Shown here piece by piece: positions 21,785 to 34,859 of a stretch of 64,000 nucleotides of DNA. The DNA lies in NCBI RefSeq assembly GCF_016808095.1, contig NC_068971.1, forward strand, positions 48,792,131-48,856,130, read 5' to 3'. The position numbers and the translations under genes were made by a program. The DNA comes from Vigna angularis. Its lineage: Eukaryota; Streptophyta; Magnoliopsida; Fabales; Fabaceae. Below the pieces are notes generated by a model. That model made no database searches, was not told where the DNA came from, and worked only from the letters and a program-made list of their open reading frames with translations. Within the stretch, counting starts at the first letter, position 1. Every line of letters starts with the position of its first letter.

Positions 21785-22550
21785 TGTGGTTATCATTACT
21801 TGTCAAGGACCAATAAATAAAAATGTTCATAAGATGCAATCAACACATGTCCCATTTAAAATATCATGAAGAGAAAACCGCATACCATGCAGAATATCAT
21901 GAAGAGACCCATTAGATGCAAACTCATAAGCAAGAATTCGGGAGTTTCCATCAATGCAATAACCAAGCAATTGAACAAAATTGTCATGTTTCAGCCGTGA
22001 AACCATCGAAACCTGAAAATTCCAAAACCAAATGATTATATTGATCACAATAACCTCAATGATTGAATAGTAAGCCTAGTTTGACACCAACCTGGGCTAA
22101 AAACTCATCATCTGGCTGTTTACTGGCATCTAATTTCTTGATTGCTGCAGCCTGCCCACTTTTCAGAACACCGTAATACACTCTTCCATAGGATCCCTCT
22201 CCAATCAAAGAACTTTCTCCAAAGCCGTCAGTAATTTCTTTGAGTTCATCCACTTGTAATTCGGGAACTTCAATGGGCTGAATTTTAACAGCTTGAATGC
22301 CCTGCTTTGCAGTTTCAGATGCCCGACCATTTCCATCATTTCCTGCATAACACAATTTATCACATTAATTACATCAAATATAATTCAGGTGATCTAACAT
22401 CAATTAACAAAGCAAAATATAACATTACACCTAGACAACTAACCCCCAGACCCGATCCCAATTACCTGTTGAGTTTTTTACAAGATGTTGTCCTCCACTT
22501 TCAGCATGCTTCTGGAAGTCATCTTCTTCGCAACAGCTGAAACAACTCAT
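20228..22550 (-). CDS. PTI1-like protein kinase (At3g17410/At1g48210 type)
   Basis: Receptor-like cytoplasmic kinase of the PTI1 family, which in plants relays signals from OXI1-type AGC kinases or, in tomato, from Pto. Seven coding exons on the minus strand: 22466-22550, 22092-22342, 21886-22012, 21414-21687, 20974-21106, 20784-20870, 20228-20356 (1,086 bp, 361 aa), all GT-AG and in phase. The start [11 protein letters not shown] has three cysteines suited to S-acylation and membrane attachment. Kinase parts: glycine loop G76-E-G78-x-x-G81, lysine K97 (AAIKK), H197-R-D199, and D217-F-D219 where most kinases have DFG; the activation segment runs [20 protein letters not shown] to APE (244-246). 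DFD is usual in PTI1 kinases, so this is a family trait, not damage. Length fits the family. Confidence 0.94.
21742..21781. repeat. (AT)n microsatellite in PTI1-like intron
   Basis: About 40 bp of alternating AT within the intron between exons 21886-22012 and 21414-21687. Confidence 0.9.
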
Positions 22551-23106
22551 GATTCCTTCTGCTGATAATAATTCACCACTCCATCAATTCACACTAGTTA
22601 ATAGCCATATCAAGACTGAATATAAGCTTAAATTCAAATCTAAAAAAACAATGCTACTCCCCTGTAGACAGACCATGACAACAATAGCAAAATTAAAATA
22701 TTCGAAAGAAATAAAAAGAATGAAAGCAATAAGGAAACTTTTTTTTTGTACAGTTACAACTATTAATGTCATCAATTCACCACAGTTTGATCTTGAACCG
22801 GAAATTGAACTCTCATTTCATTCATACAACTCATGCATGTAAATATTAAGACAAAAATCCAGTGTTTCTCCTAATTGGCAAATCACTTATGAACGAATTT
22901 TCCATCAATCAGAATAAAATTACAACTGACTTGGAAGCCAGCAGGGATCGGTCTTAAATAAACCAATTATCACATGTTCATCACAAGCTTTGGAAGAAAA
23001 TACTCATTCACTGAAAAACACTCAAAAAAATAAAAATAAATGGTGAAATTAAATAAAAAAAAAATAAGAGACATTGAAGAGAGTATAATATAGATCGAGA
23101 AATACC

Positions 23107-23235
23107 TGGAATCTAACAGGATATCGTGTCTTTGAGAGAGTGAGAGAGGCGCGGAGGAGGAGGAGGAGGATCTCCGCGAGATAGAAGCTAAATATGCGCA
23201 GGATAATCAAGGAGAAGGGCGTAGGATAAAGCAGT
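23107..23235 (-). promoter_or_regulatory. Probable 5' UTR exon of the PTI1-like kinase
   Basis: On the minus strand a TCCAG/GTATTTC donor lies at 23106/23107 and a purine/pyrimidine-rich leader (GGAGGAGG / CTCTCTCAC on the complement) lies above it. An acceptor ATTATTATCAG about 10-14 bases upstream of the start codon would complete a leader intron of about 540 bp. The start of transcription is not fixed. Confidence 0.4.
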
Positions 23236-23239
23236 CCAA

Positions 23240-23454
23240 GCTTTTGACTAGATTGGAATTGAAATCATTATAATTAGGTAAGAGTAAGAATGTAATGATA
23301 TTTATTATTCATTATTTATTATTTATTATTATATAACATACACCAACATTTTACTAATCTTCTTTACACCTATACACACAAAATGCAATTTGATTTGCTG
23401 ATGTGTTAAAAATTCACTCCTTCGACCTCTGTTATTAATATTTATATCTATATC

Positions 23455-23503
<49 letters not shown>

Positions 23504-24149
23504 AGTTTTCCCTTTTTGTGTTATTTTTTTCATTTATTTTTTATTTAAATTTAATTACTTTTTTACTTTAACTATTTTTTAAAATTTAATAATAATAAAA
23601 TCTAAATAAATAAAAATTATATATAGTTAAATTGTAAAAGTTATTTATATTTTTTTTATAATTATAATTTTATTATTTTTGTTATAAATAAATAACACAT
23701 GCACATAACAGATACATTTTTATTGGTACTTATAAATAGTATTTTAATAAATTTCTTCTGTATTTTGGAGAAATTACAAAAAAATTTCTATTAAAAAGAA
23801 TATAACTTTAAATCTAAGGTATTTTAATAATTTTAAATTTTAATTTAAAATAAAAAAAATAAAAAATAGTTATTTATTATTCTGATTGGTATACGTGTAT
23901 GAGTAATTATTATCTTTTATTTTATTTTTTATTTTAAAAAACAACTATTTTAAAAAAAATATATAATAAAAGCTAATAACTTATCGTTACCAATAAGATA
24001 AAAAATTACCTTTTATTTTTTATTTTAAATTAAATTTTAAAATTATTAAAATATTCTTAGATTTAAAGTTGATTTTTTTTAATAGAAATTTTTTTTAACC
24101 TTTACTAAAATGTATCAACTAAAAAAATTCCTTAAATAAATTAACAAAC

Positions 24150-24217
<68 letters not shown>

Positions 24218-26735
24218 TTTATATGGCAAATAGAATCACACGGTTAAACAATATTTCAAATAAAATATCTTTTTATTATAATCACATTTTGGTTTGGATT
24301 AGTAACTTTTATTAAAAATTGTATTCTGTAACAATGGTTTACTAATATTTGTATCAATTACTTATGGCATTAATAGTTTGCAATATTTTGTTTGATAAGG
24401 AAATGTAATAAATATAATATTTATTCAATATTTTATCATGAATAAAGTTGGGAAAGAAATCCTTTTTTCTTTATTTTTAAGAGGTGTAGAAGAGATAATT
24501 TGTTTATCATCCACTAAAGGAAAATGACATGTTTATATGGGAAGGAGAAAATATTCACATATATTTTAAATTTTCTAATCTTTTATAAATGAAAAAGTCA
24601 ATTCCTGTTTGAAAGTTTGAATATAATTAATGACTTCTCTTTCAATCCCGAGGCTAAAAGTCACATTGTAATTTTGTGGGGGATGTATGCACAAAAATTT
24701 AGAGGATTAAAAGTAAATTAGCAAAATTAAATATCAGTAACAAAATTTACAAAAAGACGCAAAATTTCAATAGTACAATATACACTTTATATTATAATAC
24801 ATATTTTACATTAATTTGTGTGTATGTAAATATATATTGTCTCCAAAATTTAAATATATTTAGTTTAAATAAATCTACATTTTATGCATAAAGAAAGACA
24901 AAGCTGGGTTAATTTTAACTAGGTTTTAAAAAGTCAAATTGATATGGAATAAGACCTAATATACCTTTCCTTTTTCTGTATTATTTTCTTAAATACACTT
25001 CATATTCCATAATAATGATTGATTAGTCAAAACATATATAACTAATGATCATCATTTTAGTTTCATTCCCAGCTAGATGATGACTTATAAAGTAAACAAG
25101 CTATTCTTTATGTTCAAGAATATTATTTTATCTCTCACCAGATACATTGACTTTCAAACTTTCAAAATTTTTCTTAAATAATAATTTAAAAGTTCAACAT
25201 TGGTTAAAAATTATTCAAACTTTCAAGCTCCATTTTCTTTATCTTATTATTAGTTTTACTTTGATTTTTTTTGTATTAAAATGGTTCTTTGTTTTTTAAG
25301 TTACCTATGCACAATAGGATATCTTTATACAACGAATTAATTTCGAAGAACTACAACATATATTTGAAGAAATGAATGTTCACCAAATTAAAGTTCAGGA
25401 TAAACATATGGTAATATTTATACAGGTGCAGGTGTTTTATTTCAATTTCAGACCGCATCTAAAAAGTTCATAAATTTATAAGATAATATATACTATATTG
25501 CACTTTTAAAAAGCATTTATAAAAAGATCATACTTTTAAACCATATCTTCATATAAAAGTGTTATTAATAACGAACATTTTAAATTTATTGAAAAGGTAT
25601 AGAATAACGAGTAAAACTTGTTAAATAAAAAATTAAAATCCAAAGTTTTATAACTTTTAATAAATTTCAATCCATAAAATAATAATAGTTAGAAAATAGG
25701 CTTAAATATTTTTTTTCTCTATTTTCTCGTATGTTTGATTGTTTATTTTTTAATATTGAATGTGGTCTTTATTTTGATAAATTATATTAAATTTAGTCTT
25801 TTTTATAACACTGTATAAATAATTAATGAAAAATAAATAGTATGTTTTTGTTTATAGTTTTTTCTATTAATTTTTTTTAGATTTTTATTAATTTAAAAAT
25901 AATTGTCTATTTGTCAAGTCAATCTTATACCATATCAGGTGTTATGTTAATGTCACATGTCAACTTAGTATCAATATACATATTAATATTATTAATATCA
26001 TGTGTGAGTTTCGTGTAAATTAATTCACTTACTATTTTTATTATTTTTTGTTAAATTCAGTTTCAAATTTTGTTAACTTTTTTAGTTCAATCTAACTTTT
26101 ATTTTTATAGATACAATTTTTCATTACTTTTAAAATTAGATAAAAGATTCTTTACTATTTTTAAAATTAAAAAAAAAATTATAATCTATTTAAAACTAGA
26201 AGTAAAAATCTAATTTACTTTTAAAATTGGAAGAAAAATTATTTATTATTTTTAAAATTAGAAGAATTTTTTTATTATTTTAAAAGTTAGAAGATTTTTT
26301 TATATTTTTAAACTAACTCAAACCTTATTTTTACATTTAAAAAAATCAAATATAAAATTAATAATTATATTTTAATAATATAGTTAAAATATATGTTGAA
26401 AAAAATATTTAATAAAAATGTTAATTTTAATAAAAATAGAATAGATGACACTAGATTTATCTCTTATTAACCATTTAGACCGTATCATGAAAAAAACCAA
26501 ACATAACGTAATTTAAGAAAATAGAAATCACATTGAATATCTAAAAATAATAATCTTATATCAAATAAAATTGATGAAAATAATAATTAAAAGAATATTT
26601 AAACCTAGAAAATATAAGAAAAAAAATCATTAAACAAACATTTGTTAGACAAAATCCTTGTCTTACTTTCTGGTTGCTTAGCTTATCCACATATTTGATA
26701 AAGACAAATTGTTAATGAAATAGAATATATTTCGG
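23240..26735. other. AT-rich spacer
   Basis: About 3.5 kb of extremely AT-rich DNA with AT microsatellites at 23,461-23,497 and 24,152-24,211 and a set of short TTTTTA-type repeats around 26,140-26,320 (recurrent AAAATTAGAAG motifs). No coding region was found. Confidence 0.6.
24152..24211. repeat. (AT)n microsatellite, about 60 bp
   Basis: Uninterrupted alternating AT; a shorter tract of the same type lies at 23,461-23,497. Confidence 0.95.
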
Positions 26736-26739
26736 TCGG

Positions 26740-27330
26740 GTTTGGTGTGACCCTACTAAAACACTCTTTGTATTGAAGACCTAGTGGATGTTAGAGACCG
26801 GACAGACGAACACTGTTCAAAGCGCGGCAGGATGAAGATCGAGCGGGCTTTGTTCCAAGCAGGCGACCATTGGCAGCTGAACCTGCTCTTCCTCCTTCTC
26901 CAAGTCGGATGGGCGTACCTGTTAAAGGTAATCCGACGCTCAAGTCAGTAAAGTGATCGAACGGTTATAATAAGTGATGCAAGTAGTGCATAATGTGCAG
27001 CGTGTGCAGTCTGCCCAGAAATCATACTGGGACTCTTATTTATACTGGTTGTAATGGGCTTTTACCTTTCGTCGGTCTAATGACGACCCAATCACGCCTT
27101 AATCTTCATTAGGGGCTTTAATGAGCTATTATCGTTTGTAATTTGATCATATGGCCGGTCGACCGGTATGGGTGATCAGCCTGGATAGAACCATTCGATT
27201 CACGGGGACGGAGGACCATATGGTATACCGATCTTTGAGAGAGTTGGACTCCGGAAGCCGTTCAATTTTGGGTGCGTGAGAGACCGTATTGTGAGACCGT
27301 ACGGTACAGAATATGTCTAAGCATAATACA
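26740..27330 (+). mobile_element. LTR-like segment, probably Ty3/gypsy solo LTR or fragment
   Basis: This block has a higher GC content than its flanks and the make-up of a plant LTR: a CGGATGGGCGTACCTG...AATCCGACGCTCAAGTCAGT stretch, a form very common in dicot LTRs, then TATTTATACTGG as TATA box at about 27,040 and a downstream R/U5-like region with repeated GACCG motifs. Exact TG/CA borders and a target duplication could not be fixed. There is no coding capacity. Confidence 0.5.
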
Positions 27331-28184
27331 AGATATGTGAAACTCTGTTCTTCCTTAAGAAAAGTCCTCCTTACGTGGCTTATTAAAAACCCTACTCGGT
27401 ATAAAATAAAAACCACTCAAAAGTTGGGTATAAATAGGAAGTTAGGAATGAGGAAAATTGTACTCTTAATTATTTACAGATGATTATAAAATGTAATTCA
27501 ATTTCGTACTGTTAGATTTTCAAGGCCAAAACTAGAAATATAAAGTTAAGGTGAACCAATTAAGTATGATAAGAACTGATCCGTAACTTCAATCCAGGAA
27601 GGGAAAAAATAAATTCAGGCATGCAAATGACATAAAATTTTGAAAAATTAAGAACCACTAATACCAGATTAATTGGCCCTTTAAATTTGCTTGCCAGATT
27701 ATTCGGCTCCAAAATAGACATTATTGAAACACCATCCGAATAATGATTACTAAAATTCTAGAAAAACATTGGCAATTTCCATAATCAAATCGGACAAATG
27801 AAAATAGAAAAAGAAAATCAAAAGTGAAACACAAATTGAAGCACCAAACCCTATTGCTGATTAGAGAAGAAATGCGAGATCTGAGAGAGACGTCTCAAGA
27901 GAGGAAAATTTTCAATTTTGTGAAAGATAAAATACGTTCCATGGGCTTTTTCACCCTTTCAAATTACAATCAATAGGGACAAAATTCAGATAAAATTTAA
28001 TTGCATCAAAAGAGTATTATCGAATTAACAAAAAATAAATTGTAAGTAAAAAAAAAACAGTTTATGTATGATGATAAGGAAATGACATTACACCTAGGAT
28101 TTAGCAATGAAACACGCAAATTATTCATGAAAACTTAGCAACACAGGTATTGTGAAGGGAGGGATTAAGTTCTTGAGCACAGGC

Positions 28185-29369
28185 TTAGGCCCGAGGCTTG
28201 TCTGACTTGAGTGGCTTGACAACTTCCCATGTGAAGTCAGGGTCATCCCTTCCGAAGTGTCCATAAGCAGCTGTCTTCAAGAACCTGTGGCCACCCCTCT
28301 TGAGGTCCAAATTAATGGTGATCATTCCAGGTCTGAAGTCGAAATTCTCCTTCACAATCTGGAGAATCTCCTTGTCCGGAATCTTTCCGGTTCCATAGGT
28401 GTCAACAAACACTGACAATGGCTCGGGGACACCGATGGCATAAGAAACTTGGACAATGCACCTTCTCGCAAGCCCATTTGCCACAACACTCTTCGCAGCC
28501 TGCCTCACAATATAGGCACCACTTCTGTCAACCTTAGTGGGGTCCTTGCCTGAAAATGCACCACCACCATGAGCACCCCAGCCACCGTAGGTATCAATGA
28601 TGATCTTTCTTCCAGTGAGACCAGCATCACCATGGGGACCACCAATCACAAATCGGCCCGAAGGGTTAAGGTGGAAGATGGTCTTCTCATCAAGGTACTT
28701 CTCCGGAATGACAGGCTTGATAACATGCTCTTTAAGGTCAGCAGCAATTTGGTCATTGCTCACAGTCTCATCATGTTGGGTGGAAATTAGAACGGTGTGA
28801 ACACGTACTGGAACCATGGCACCGTTGTCATTGTAGTACTCAACAGTTACTTGTGTTTTACCATCTGGCCTCAGCCAAGCGCAGGTACCATCCTTCCTAA
28901 CCTCGGTTAGGCGAGCACCGAGTTTGGTTGCAAGGACATGGCTGAGCGGCATGTATTCAGGGGTTTCGTCAGTGGCATAGCCAAACATGTGACCCTGGTC
29001 ACCAGCACCAACCTCCTCCGGCCGCTTGGTGAAGTGGCCGTGCACACCCTGGGCGATATCAGGGCTCTGCTGCTCGATGTTCACCAACACCTTGCATTTG
29101 TCAGCATCAAGACCGACATCATCAGAGATGAATCCAATGCTGCGGCATGTGTCACGGACAATCTTCTCGTAGTCTACTTCGGCCTTGGTTGTGATCTCCC
29201 CAAAGACCATGACCATGTTTGTCTTGGAGCATGTTTCACAGGCAACCTTGCTGTCAGGGTCCTGAGCAAGGCACGCGTCGAGCACTGCATCAGAGATCTG
29301 GTCGCACAGCTTGTCGGGGTGACCCTCGTTCACAGACTCAGATGTGAAGAGAAAGGTTTCGGTTGCCAT
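28185..29369 (-). CDS. SAMS: S-adenosylmethionine synthase, copy 1
   Basis: Methionine adenosyltransferase (EC 2.5.1.6): ATP + methionine + water to S-adenosylmethionine, phosphate and diphosphate; cytosolic, feeding methylation, ethylene and polyamine synthesis. Intronless 394-aa frame, normal for plants. Visible family features: GHPDK near residues 16-20 in the ATP-binding part, [15 protein letters not shown] (121-135) and [16 protein letters not shown] (268-283) glycine-rich active-site loop, and the C-terminal [17 protein letters not shown]. The start [16 protein letters not shown] matches the family. A leader intron ends 7 bases upstream of the ATG. Differs from copy 2 at only two residues (D160 here, N there; R393 here, Q there). 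The flanks on both sides are duplicated around copy 2. Confidence 0.97.
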   Translation of the reverse strand: MATETFLFTSESVNEGHPDKLCDQISDAVLDACLAQDPDSKVACETCSKTNMVMVFGEITTKAEVDYEKIVRDTCRSIGFISDDVGLDADKCKVLVNIEQQSPDIAQGVHGHFTKRPEEVGAGDQGHMFGYATDETPEYMPLSHVLATKLGARLTEVRKDGTCAWLRPDGKTQVTVEYYNDNGAMVPVRVHTVLISTQHDETVSNDQIAADLKEHVIKPVIPEKYLDEKTIFHLNPSGRFVIGGPHGDAGLTGRKIIIDTYGGWGAHGGGAFSGKDPTKVDRSGAYIVRQAAKSVVANGLARRCIVQVSYAIGVPEPLSVFVDTYGTGKIPDKEILQIVKENFDFRPGMITINLDLKRGGHRFLKTAAYGHFGRDDPDFTWEVVKPLKSDKPRA

Positions 29370-29377
29370 TTATCAAG

Positions 29378-30519
29378 CTGCAGAAAACACAACGTTTAGT
29401 TTTACAATGTACATATGCTTAATAAAAAAACAAAAAACAAACTTCTGTTGGTGCTATAATGGAAGCTGAGATTCTAGATCATATTCCAAAGAGAATAAAC
29501 TAAAAGCATAGATCCCTACAACAAATTGATAGAAAATCTCGAAAGTTTATGCCAAGTTGGACTAAAATAGTTTATCTTGATCTACTTTTAGAAAAACTCA
29601 CGGTCCTTACAAAATAATTGCAGATAAAACGATAAGAAAGTATATACGAATATTCCCGGGCACCAAGTAGGAACGAATCTTGGATTTCTGAAAGAAGAAA
29701 ATTTAGATGCACTTAATTGCGTTGTTCTTCAATAAGAATATTGATTTCATTTTAGTAATCAACGTTCACCTTTAATATAACCCTCTATTTCGTAAATTAG
29801 TGAAACTCCAATAACAGTACAAAATATCTACACATAATTTTTGTCCTTTCAAGAACATTAAAGCACAACATATACCTCAAACATTAGTTTCAATTTTGAA
29901 ATTATAACGCTAAGAAAAAAAGTAGCCCTCATTGAAGTCATTTTAGATGAAGACAACGCTAAAGGATTCAAGAAAGAAAAAACTAAATGAACAGTATCAC
30001 ATGAGGCACAAAAACTAGACCCGGACAGATAGAGAGACAAAAACAGAATAAGTTAGAACAAATTATTCTCGTGAAAGCATCAGATCTATACAACAAAACA
30101 CCAAAACTCAACAGAAATAGCATATCATTTCATATAATCAAACTACAACGGTGAAAATCATGGAGGAAAAGAAAAGAAATATAAATAAAATTCAGATTCA
30201 TAATCGTAAGGGTTTAGTTTAGGACAAGACAGGAAGCAATTTAATTTGGGAATAAAACGTTACATACAGTTGCGGAAATGGAACATATATAAATTATTGA
30301 TGGTACGCAAAACAAGGTTTATAGAAAAAAAAACGGAACGAGAATAAAAGAGAAGAGAAGCGTGATGAACAAACCTCTAAAGAATGAAAGAATGGGTTTT
30401 GAACAAAAAAATTCAGTGGTGGAAGTAAACCAGAGTCACCAGACAGTCCAGAACCCAACAGCAAGTGACTGGTTTAGTGTTGTGAGGGTAAGAGAAAGAA
30501 CGTGGTCTCGGTATTTATA
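29378..30519 (-). promoter_or_regulatory. Leader intron, 5' UTR exon and TATA box of SAM synthase 1
   Basis: Minus-strand acceptor TTTTCTGCAG ends at 29378 and donor GTTTGTTC starts at 30374, giving a leader intron of about 1 kb. The untranslated first exon begins at 30375 and extends toward about 30,490. A TATAAATA box (complement of 30512-30519) lies just above. Copy 2 has the same arrangement with an intron about 270 bp shorter. Confidence 0.75.
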
Positions 30520-30629
30520 GTGATTAATGCCCATTCATATGACTGGACACCGGAACGGGCGGTGTGCCATTAGATTTGACACCCAAATCAAAGGAGTCGG
30601 TGAGATTGTGATTTGCCACAGCGTGAGCG

Positions 30630-30735
30630 CGTTTAACCGGGTACCACCGGTCACTCACCAACCTTAACTGAAAACGTGTCAGTGTCGGCAGCACAGTACG
30701 GTACAGGTAGATCCCACCGTCGTTCTTGGTAAAAT
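30630..30735 (-). promoter_or_regulatory. Conserved promoter block with AC-II element, SAMS 1
   Basis: The block containing CCGGGTACCACCGGTCACT, ACCAACC (30657-30663) and GAAAACGTGTCAGTGTCGG is nearly unchanged upstream of copy 2 (about 40,195-40,300), whereas neighbouring sequence is more diverged. ACCAACC is the AC-II type R2R3-MYB site known from phenylpropanoid and lignin genes. It lies about 140 bp upstream of the TATA box. Binding is inferred only. Confidence 0.5.
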
Positions 30736-30770
30736 TAAAAATACTCTTAATAAAATATTACTTCTGGATC

Positions 30771-33700
30771 TAATTCAAAATTATTCTATTTTTCATACGG
30801 ATAAAACATGTAGCTTTTATTTAATATTTTTGTTTTTATATAATAAATTTGTATTGTTAAGTAACTTTTATTTATAATTATTGAAAGTAATATTTATATT
30901 TAAACAAATATATTTTTGGAATACTAAACAGTTTAAATAATTGAAATTTGATTATACTTAAGTTGATTTTTTTTATATATTTGAGTTTAGATAGAATATT
31001 ATCTTTTCAATTTATACATGAAATCTTAATAATTAATTTGTATTTATCATAAAAATATTCATTTTTTAATTGATAATGTTAAATTTCTGTAATTACAATA
31101 TTTCTTAATTTTTTTCTCAAATCTAGTTATGTATAGTATTTGCAGCGAAACGAAGGTTAAAATTATAAATGAATAATTATATTATTTTATTTTATTTAAA
31201 ATTTTTATTCGGTTTTAATTTTCATTTAAATTATTTAATTTAGTTTCTTTTTTTTTTTAACTAAATTTTGATTAAGTTTTGTTAAATTTAAATTAGTTTC
31301 ATTTTTATACATATTAAATATTATAGTTTGTAGTATTTCTAATTTTTTTAACAAAATTAAAAAATTAAAAATATTATGAAGTAGCACGTAACATATAAAA
31401 ATATAACATAAATCTAACAATAATAGTTTGATTGAATAATTTAAAAAAAAAATTAAACTTAATAAAAAAAATGAGAAAATTAAATAATTCCAACGAAAAG
31501 TAAAGGACAGTAAATTTTTTTACGCCCCCACATACCCTTTTTTTTTCGTTCTCTATTAATTTCTCTGAGAAATGTTTGTGGTACAGTCTCCATTTGGTGT
31601 TATAATATTATGAGGAGTAAGTACTGGATGACATATTTTCCAACATTTCCAATACTAACATTTGCTTTAATTTTTTAATTTGTGATTTTAGAAAGATCAG
31701 TGATACTGAATAAAGGCACTAACTAAGATGGAGCAGGAGCGGAATGGAAATACTCGTCACACACTTAACAAAAATGAATTAACTATATTAAGAATTTGGT
31801 TAATTAAATATGTTAATTTGCAAATTATGATGATTGGACTAAAAATGATATTAATCATTTAGAAATTTTTTTGGTTAATAATATACTTTTAGCTATTTGT
31901 TATAAATATTAAATTAAAGAATTTTATTGATAATTATTTATATCACATTTAATAGTTTCACAACTTAAAAATAGAAATCTATCTAAATAATTTTTCTTTC
32001 TTTCATTTTCTGAAACATTTTTTAAAAATTAAATTAAACTTTAAAATATATAATATCTCGTATAAGAAAGTGATTCACTCTCAAGATATCGTTCGATGAA
32101 TTTGGATTTGGGATGGAAACATTATGGTCTATAGTGTAATTAATAACTCCTACGACACACAATTATATAATTACATTTATCTAAACGACAATTTAAGTTA
32201 ATATAACTTTGAAATATAATTAAAAGTGTTGAAAAATTATTTAAATGGTTATTTTATTTTTAAAATTATGTTCTTATAACAATAACCATTTCTTAAATCA
32301 ATGGTTGGAAATGGTTAATCTTTAGAATTTAGTGATATGATTTTATTATTTACTACATTATAATAGGCTTAAAAAAATTTATTAACATAATTATAAATTA
32401 TAGTTAACTGTTAAGTAAATTTAACTAAATAAATATTTTAATTTTAAAATACATCATATAAAAATTCCACGTATTAGTTACACTGGTTTAAGGAAACCTG
32501 CAGATGTATTATTACCTATAGTTTTTTTTCTTCTTTATTTTGACTATGTTTGACATTTTTTTTATTTAATTTCTAACTTTTTTACTAACAGAAAAAAGTG
32601 TGGAATATAATAATTAAGAATATAATTTTTTTATAAAATAATCACTTATCTTTTTTTAATCTTCGTTAGATAGATAACAAATACTTTATAGCCTTTTAAG
32701 AGTTTGGTAAAAAAAATAATTGTTACAATAGAAAATTAAAAAAGAGTCTTCCAAAATGAATAATTAAATTTAAAAAATATTATTATCAATACAAACAAAT
32801 ATCAATATTTCATTTACTAAATTAATAATTTAAAAATAGTATATATATATATATATGTAAATCTAATTTTATTAAACTAATTTTATAAAATTTAAGCAGG
32901 CTTGAGTTACACTTTCTATTAGAAATCAACACTAAAAAATCCTAATATAAAAGATAGTCATGAATAATATATAATTGTGATCTCACACTTACATTTATGT
33001 GATCTAATAATAAGGTAAAAAAAATGCGTATTATTGAAAAAATGTGGTGCTAAATAAAAAGTAATAAGTGTTGTGATTTGTATATAGTTATTGAGTGGTA
33101 AGGTGGTGTCTTAATATGAAGTGGAATATGAGCGTCTTATACCAAATGAATGGAATGTTATCACCAGTTGGTATAAAGCAGCACCAGAATCACTTTACGC
33201 TATTTCGTCACTCATTTTACTTCAAGAATAAAAAAATTAAAGTTGTATACGACGTGTTTGGATTATATTAATTTTTTACAAAATCAATTATAATTTTACG
33301 CTGAAAAGTATTAACTAGTATGTTTTAGATGTATTTTTAACTAATCTTCCTATTGTGTAGCACAACGCGCAGAACATGGGTCATGATTATGAATAATTAA
33401 TGTTGTTGTGGTAAAGTTGTGGGAAGTGAGAAATAAGTGAATTTATAAAAAGGGAATTGGCATGAGTCAAACTTAGTTGATTGAACTTTTAACAAGAGAA
33501 AAGAAAAAAACAACAAAATGCATAATGACAAAATTTTATGCTAAACCAATGACTGGTATAACGTTATTCGCAAGGTGGAATATGACCAATCATATTCCAA
33601 ATCTACGGCAAAATTAACAGAAGGAATGTGAATATTTTAAAGTAACTCGAATCAAAACTGTGACAATGACAAATTATTTATCATACTATTTACTTTAATA

Positions 33701-34850
33701 AGCTTAAAATTGTGTTGTCAAATATTAATTTTATGATTTATTTTAGTGTTGTTTTTATAAGACTTTATGGCTAGGGTTTATGGGTGATTGCCGTGTTTTG
33801 CTTATATATATTCTAGGTTTGATTTACATTTTGGAAAAAAGAACATTTTTCAGAAAATAAAGTCTTCAAGAAATAATTTTTAGTGGATTTTTGCTACAAA
33901 AACAATTCTTTGGAAGGTAAAAAAAATTGTTCGAGTTAAAATATAAACTTTTCTAATAGACATCGGGTTTTTGTTATTAAGTCATTGAATTTCTTTTTCC
34001 CGCTAAATTTTTATCTTTAAAAAGTACTTATGTAATATTTTTCGTAACTAAAAGAATTTTAGTTATTCTTAAGAATAGTAATACCCACGATTCTTATTTC
34101 TTATGAATAATAATTTTTGGACATGAAAAGTCTTCTCTTCCACCAATTTTTCTTTTACTTTCAAGTATTCAACCTGATGACAAAATAATTTTTTCTTTTA
34201 TTGTTTTGTATTACTTAAAATTGTCTCATACATTAGCGTTCAATTATAAAAAAAATTAGCTCATTTCCTACACACAAATTATGATTAATATTAGGAATGA
34301 CTAAAATATTGCTTAAAATATTGGTTAGTAAGTAACATTACTAAAATATTTAATTTACCACATCAAATAATTCAATATAAATAACATGCTATCTTACAAG
34401 TTATAGATTACTTTAGCTATCTTTTAATCAAAAACTAATCCAAGCAATTTATTTTAAGGGTTAAATACATATCAGCTAGTTTTATATATAAAAAAAAACA
34501 GAAAACACCCCATTTTTATGACATACAGTATACCATTTAATTGCATTTTCAAGAACAAGAAAATTTGGCAGACTCATAATTAACGTAATCGATGTGAAGG
34601 GTTTGACTAAAATTTCAGTTAATCTCTACAGGTCTAAGTACTTCAAATAGTTGATACTTTTAAAAAATTGGTTAACTTCATAATTTTAAAATTTTATAAT
34701 AATCCCGTGAATTCTTAATGTGACATATATTTAATTGTGATATATTAGTAGTTATTTTGAAGTACAGTGAGTGTGATGGTAGCATAATTAATAATTTAAA
34801 ATGTTAATCATACAAAAAAAATTTAAAATTGTCTCGTGAATAGTTTAGTT
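30771..34850. other. AT-rich spacer upstream of SAM synthase 1
   Basis: About 4 kb of AT-rich DNA without a supported gene. Part of it (about 33,360-33,600) is a diverged copy of 41,876-42,110, showing that the segmental duplication extends well beyond the SAM synthase promoter. Confidence 0.6.
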
Positions 34851-34859
34851 TAACTAATG

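Noticed and set aside
28938..29399. 153-codon open frame antisense to SAM synthase 1 (and the same at 38,765-39,226)
   Set aside because: It is the complement of a highly biased, stop-poor coding sequence and is conserved only because the sense gene is; no motif or promoter was seen.
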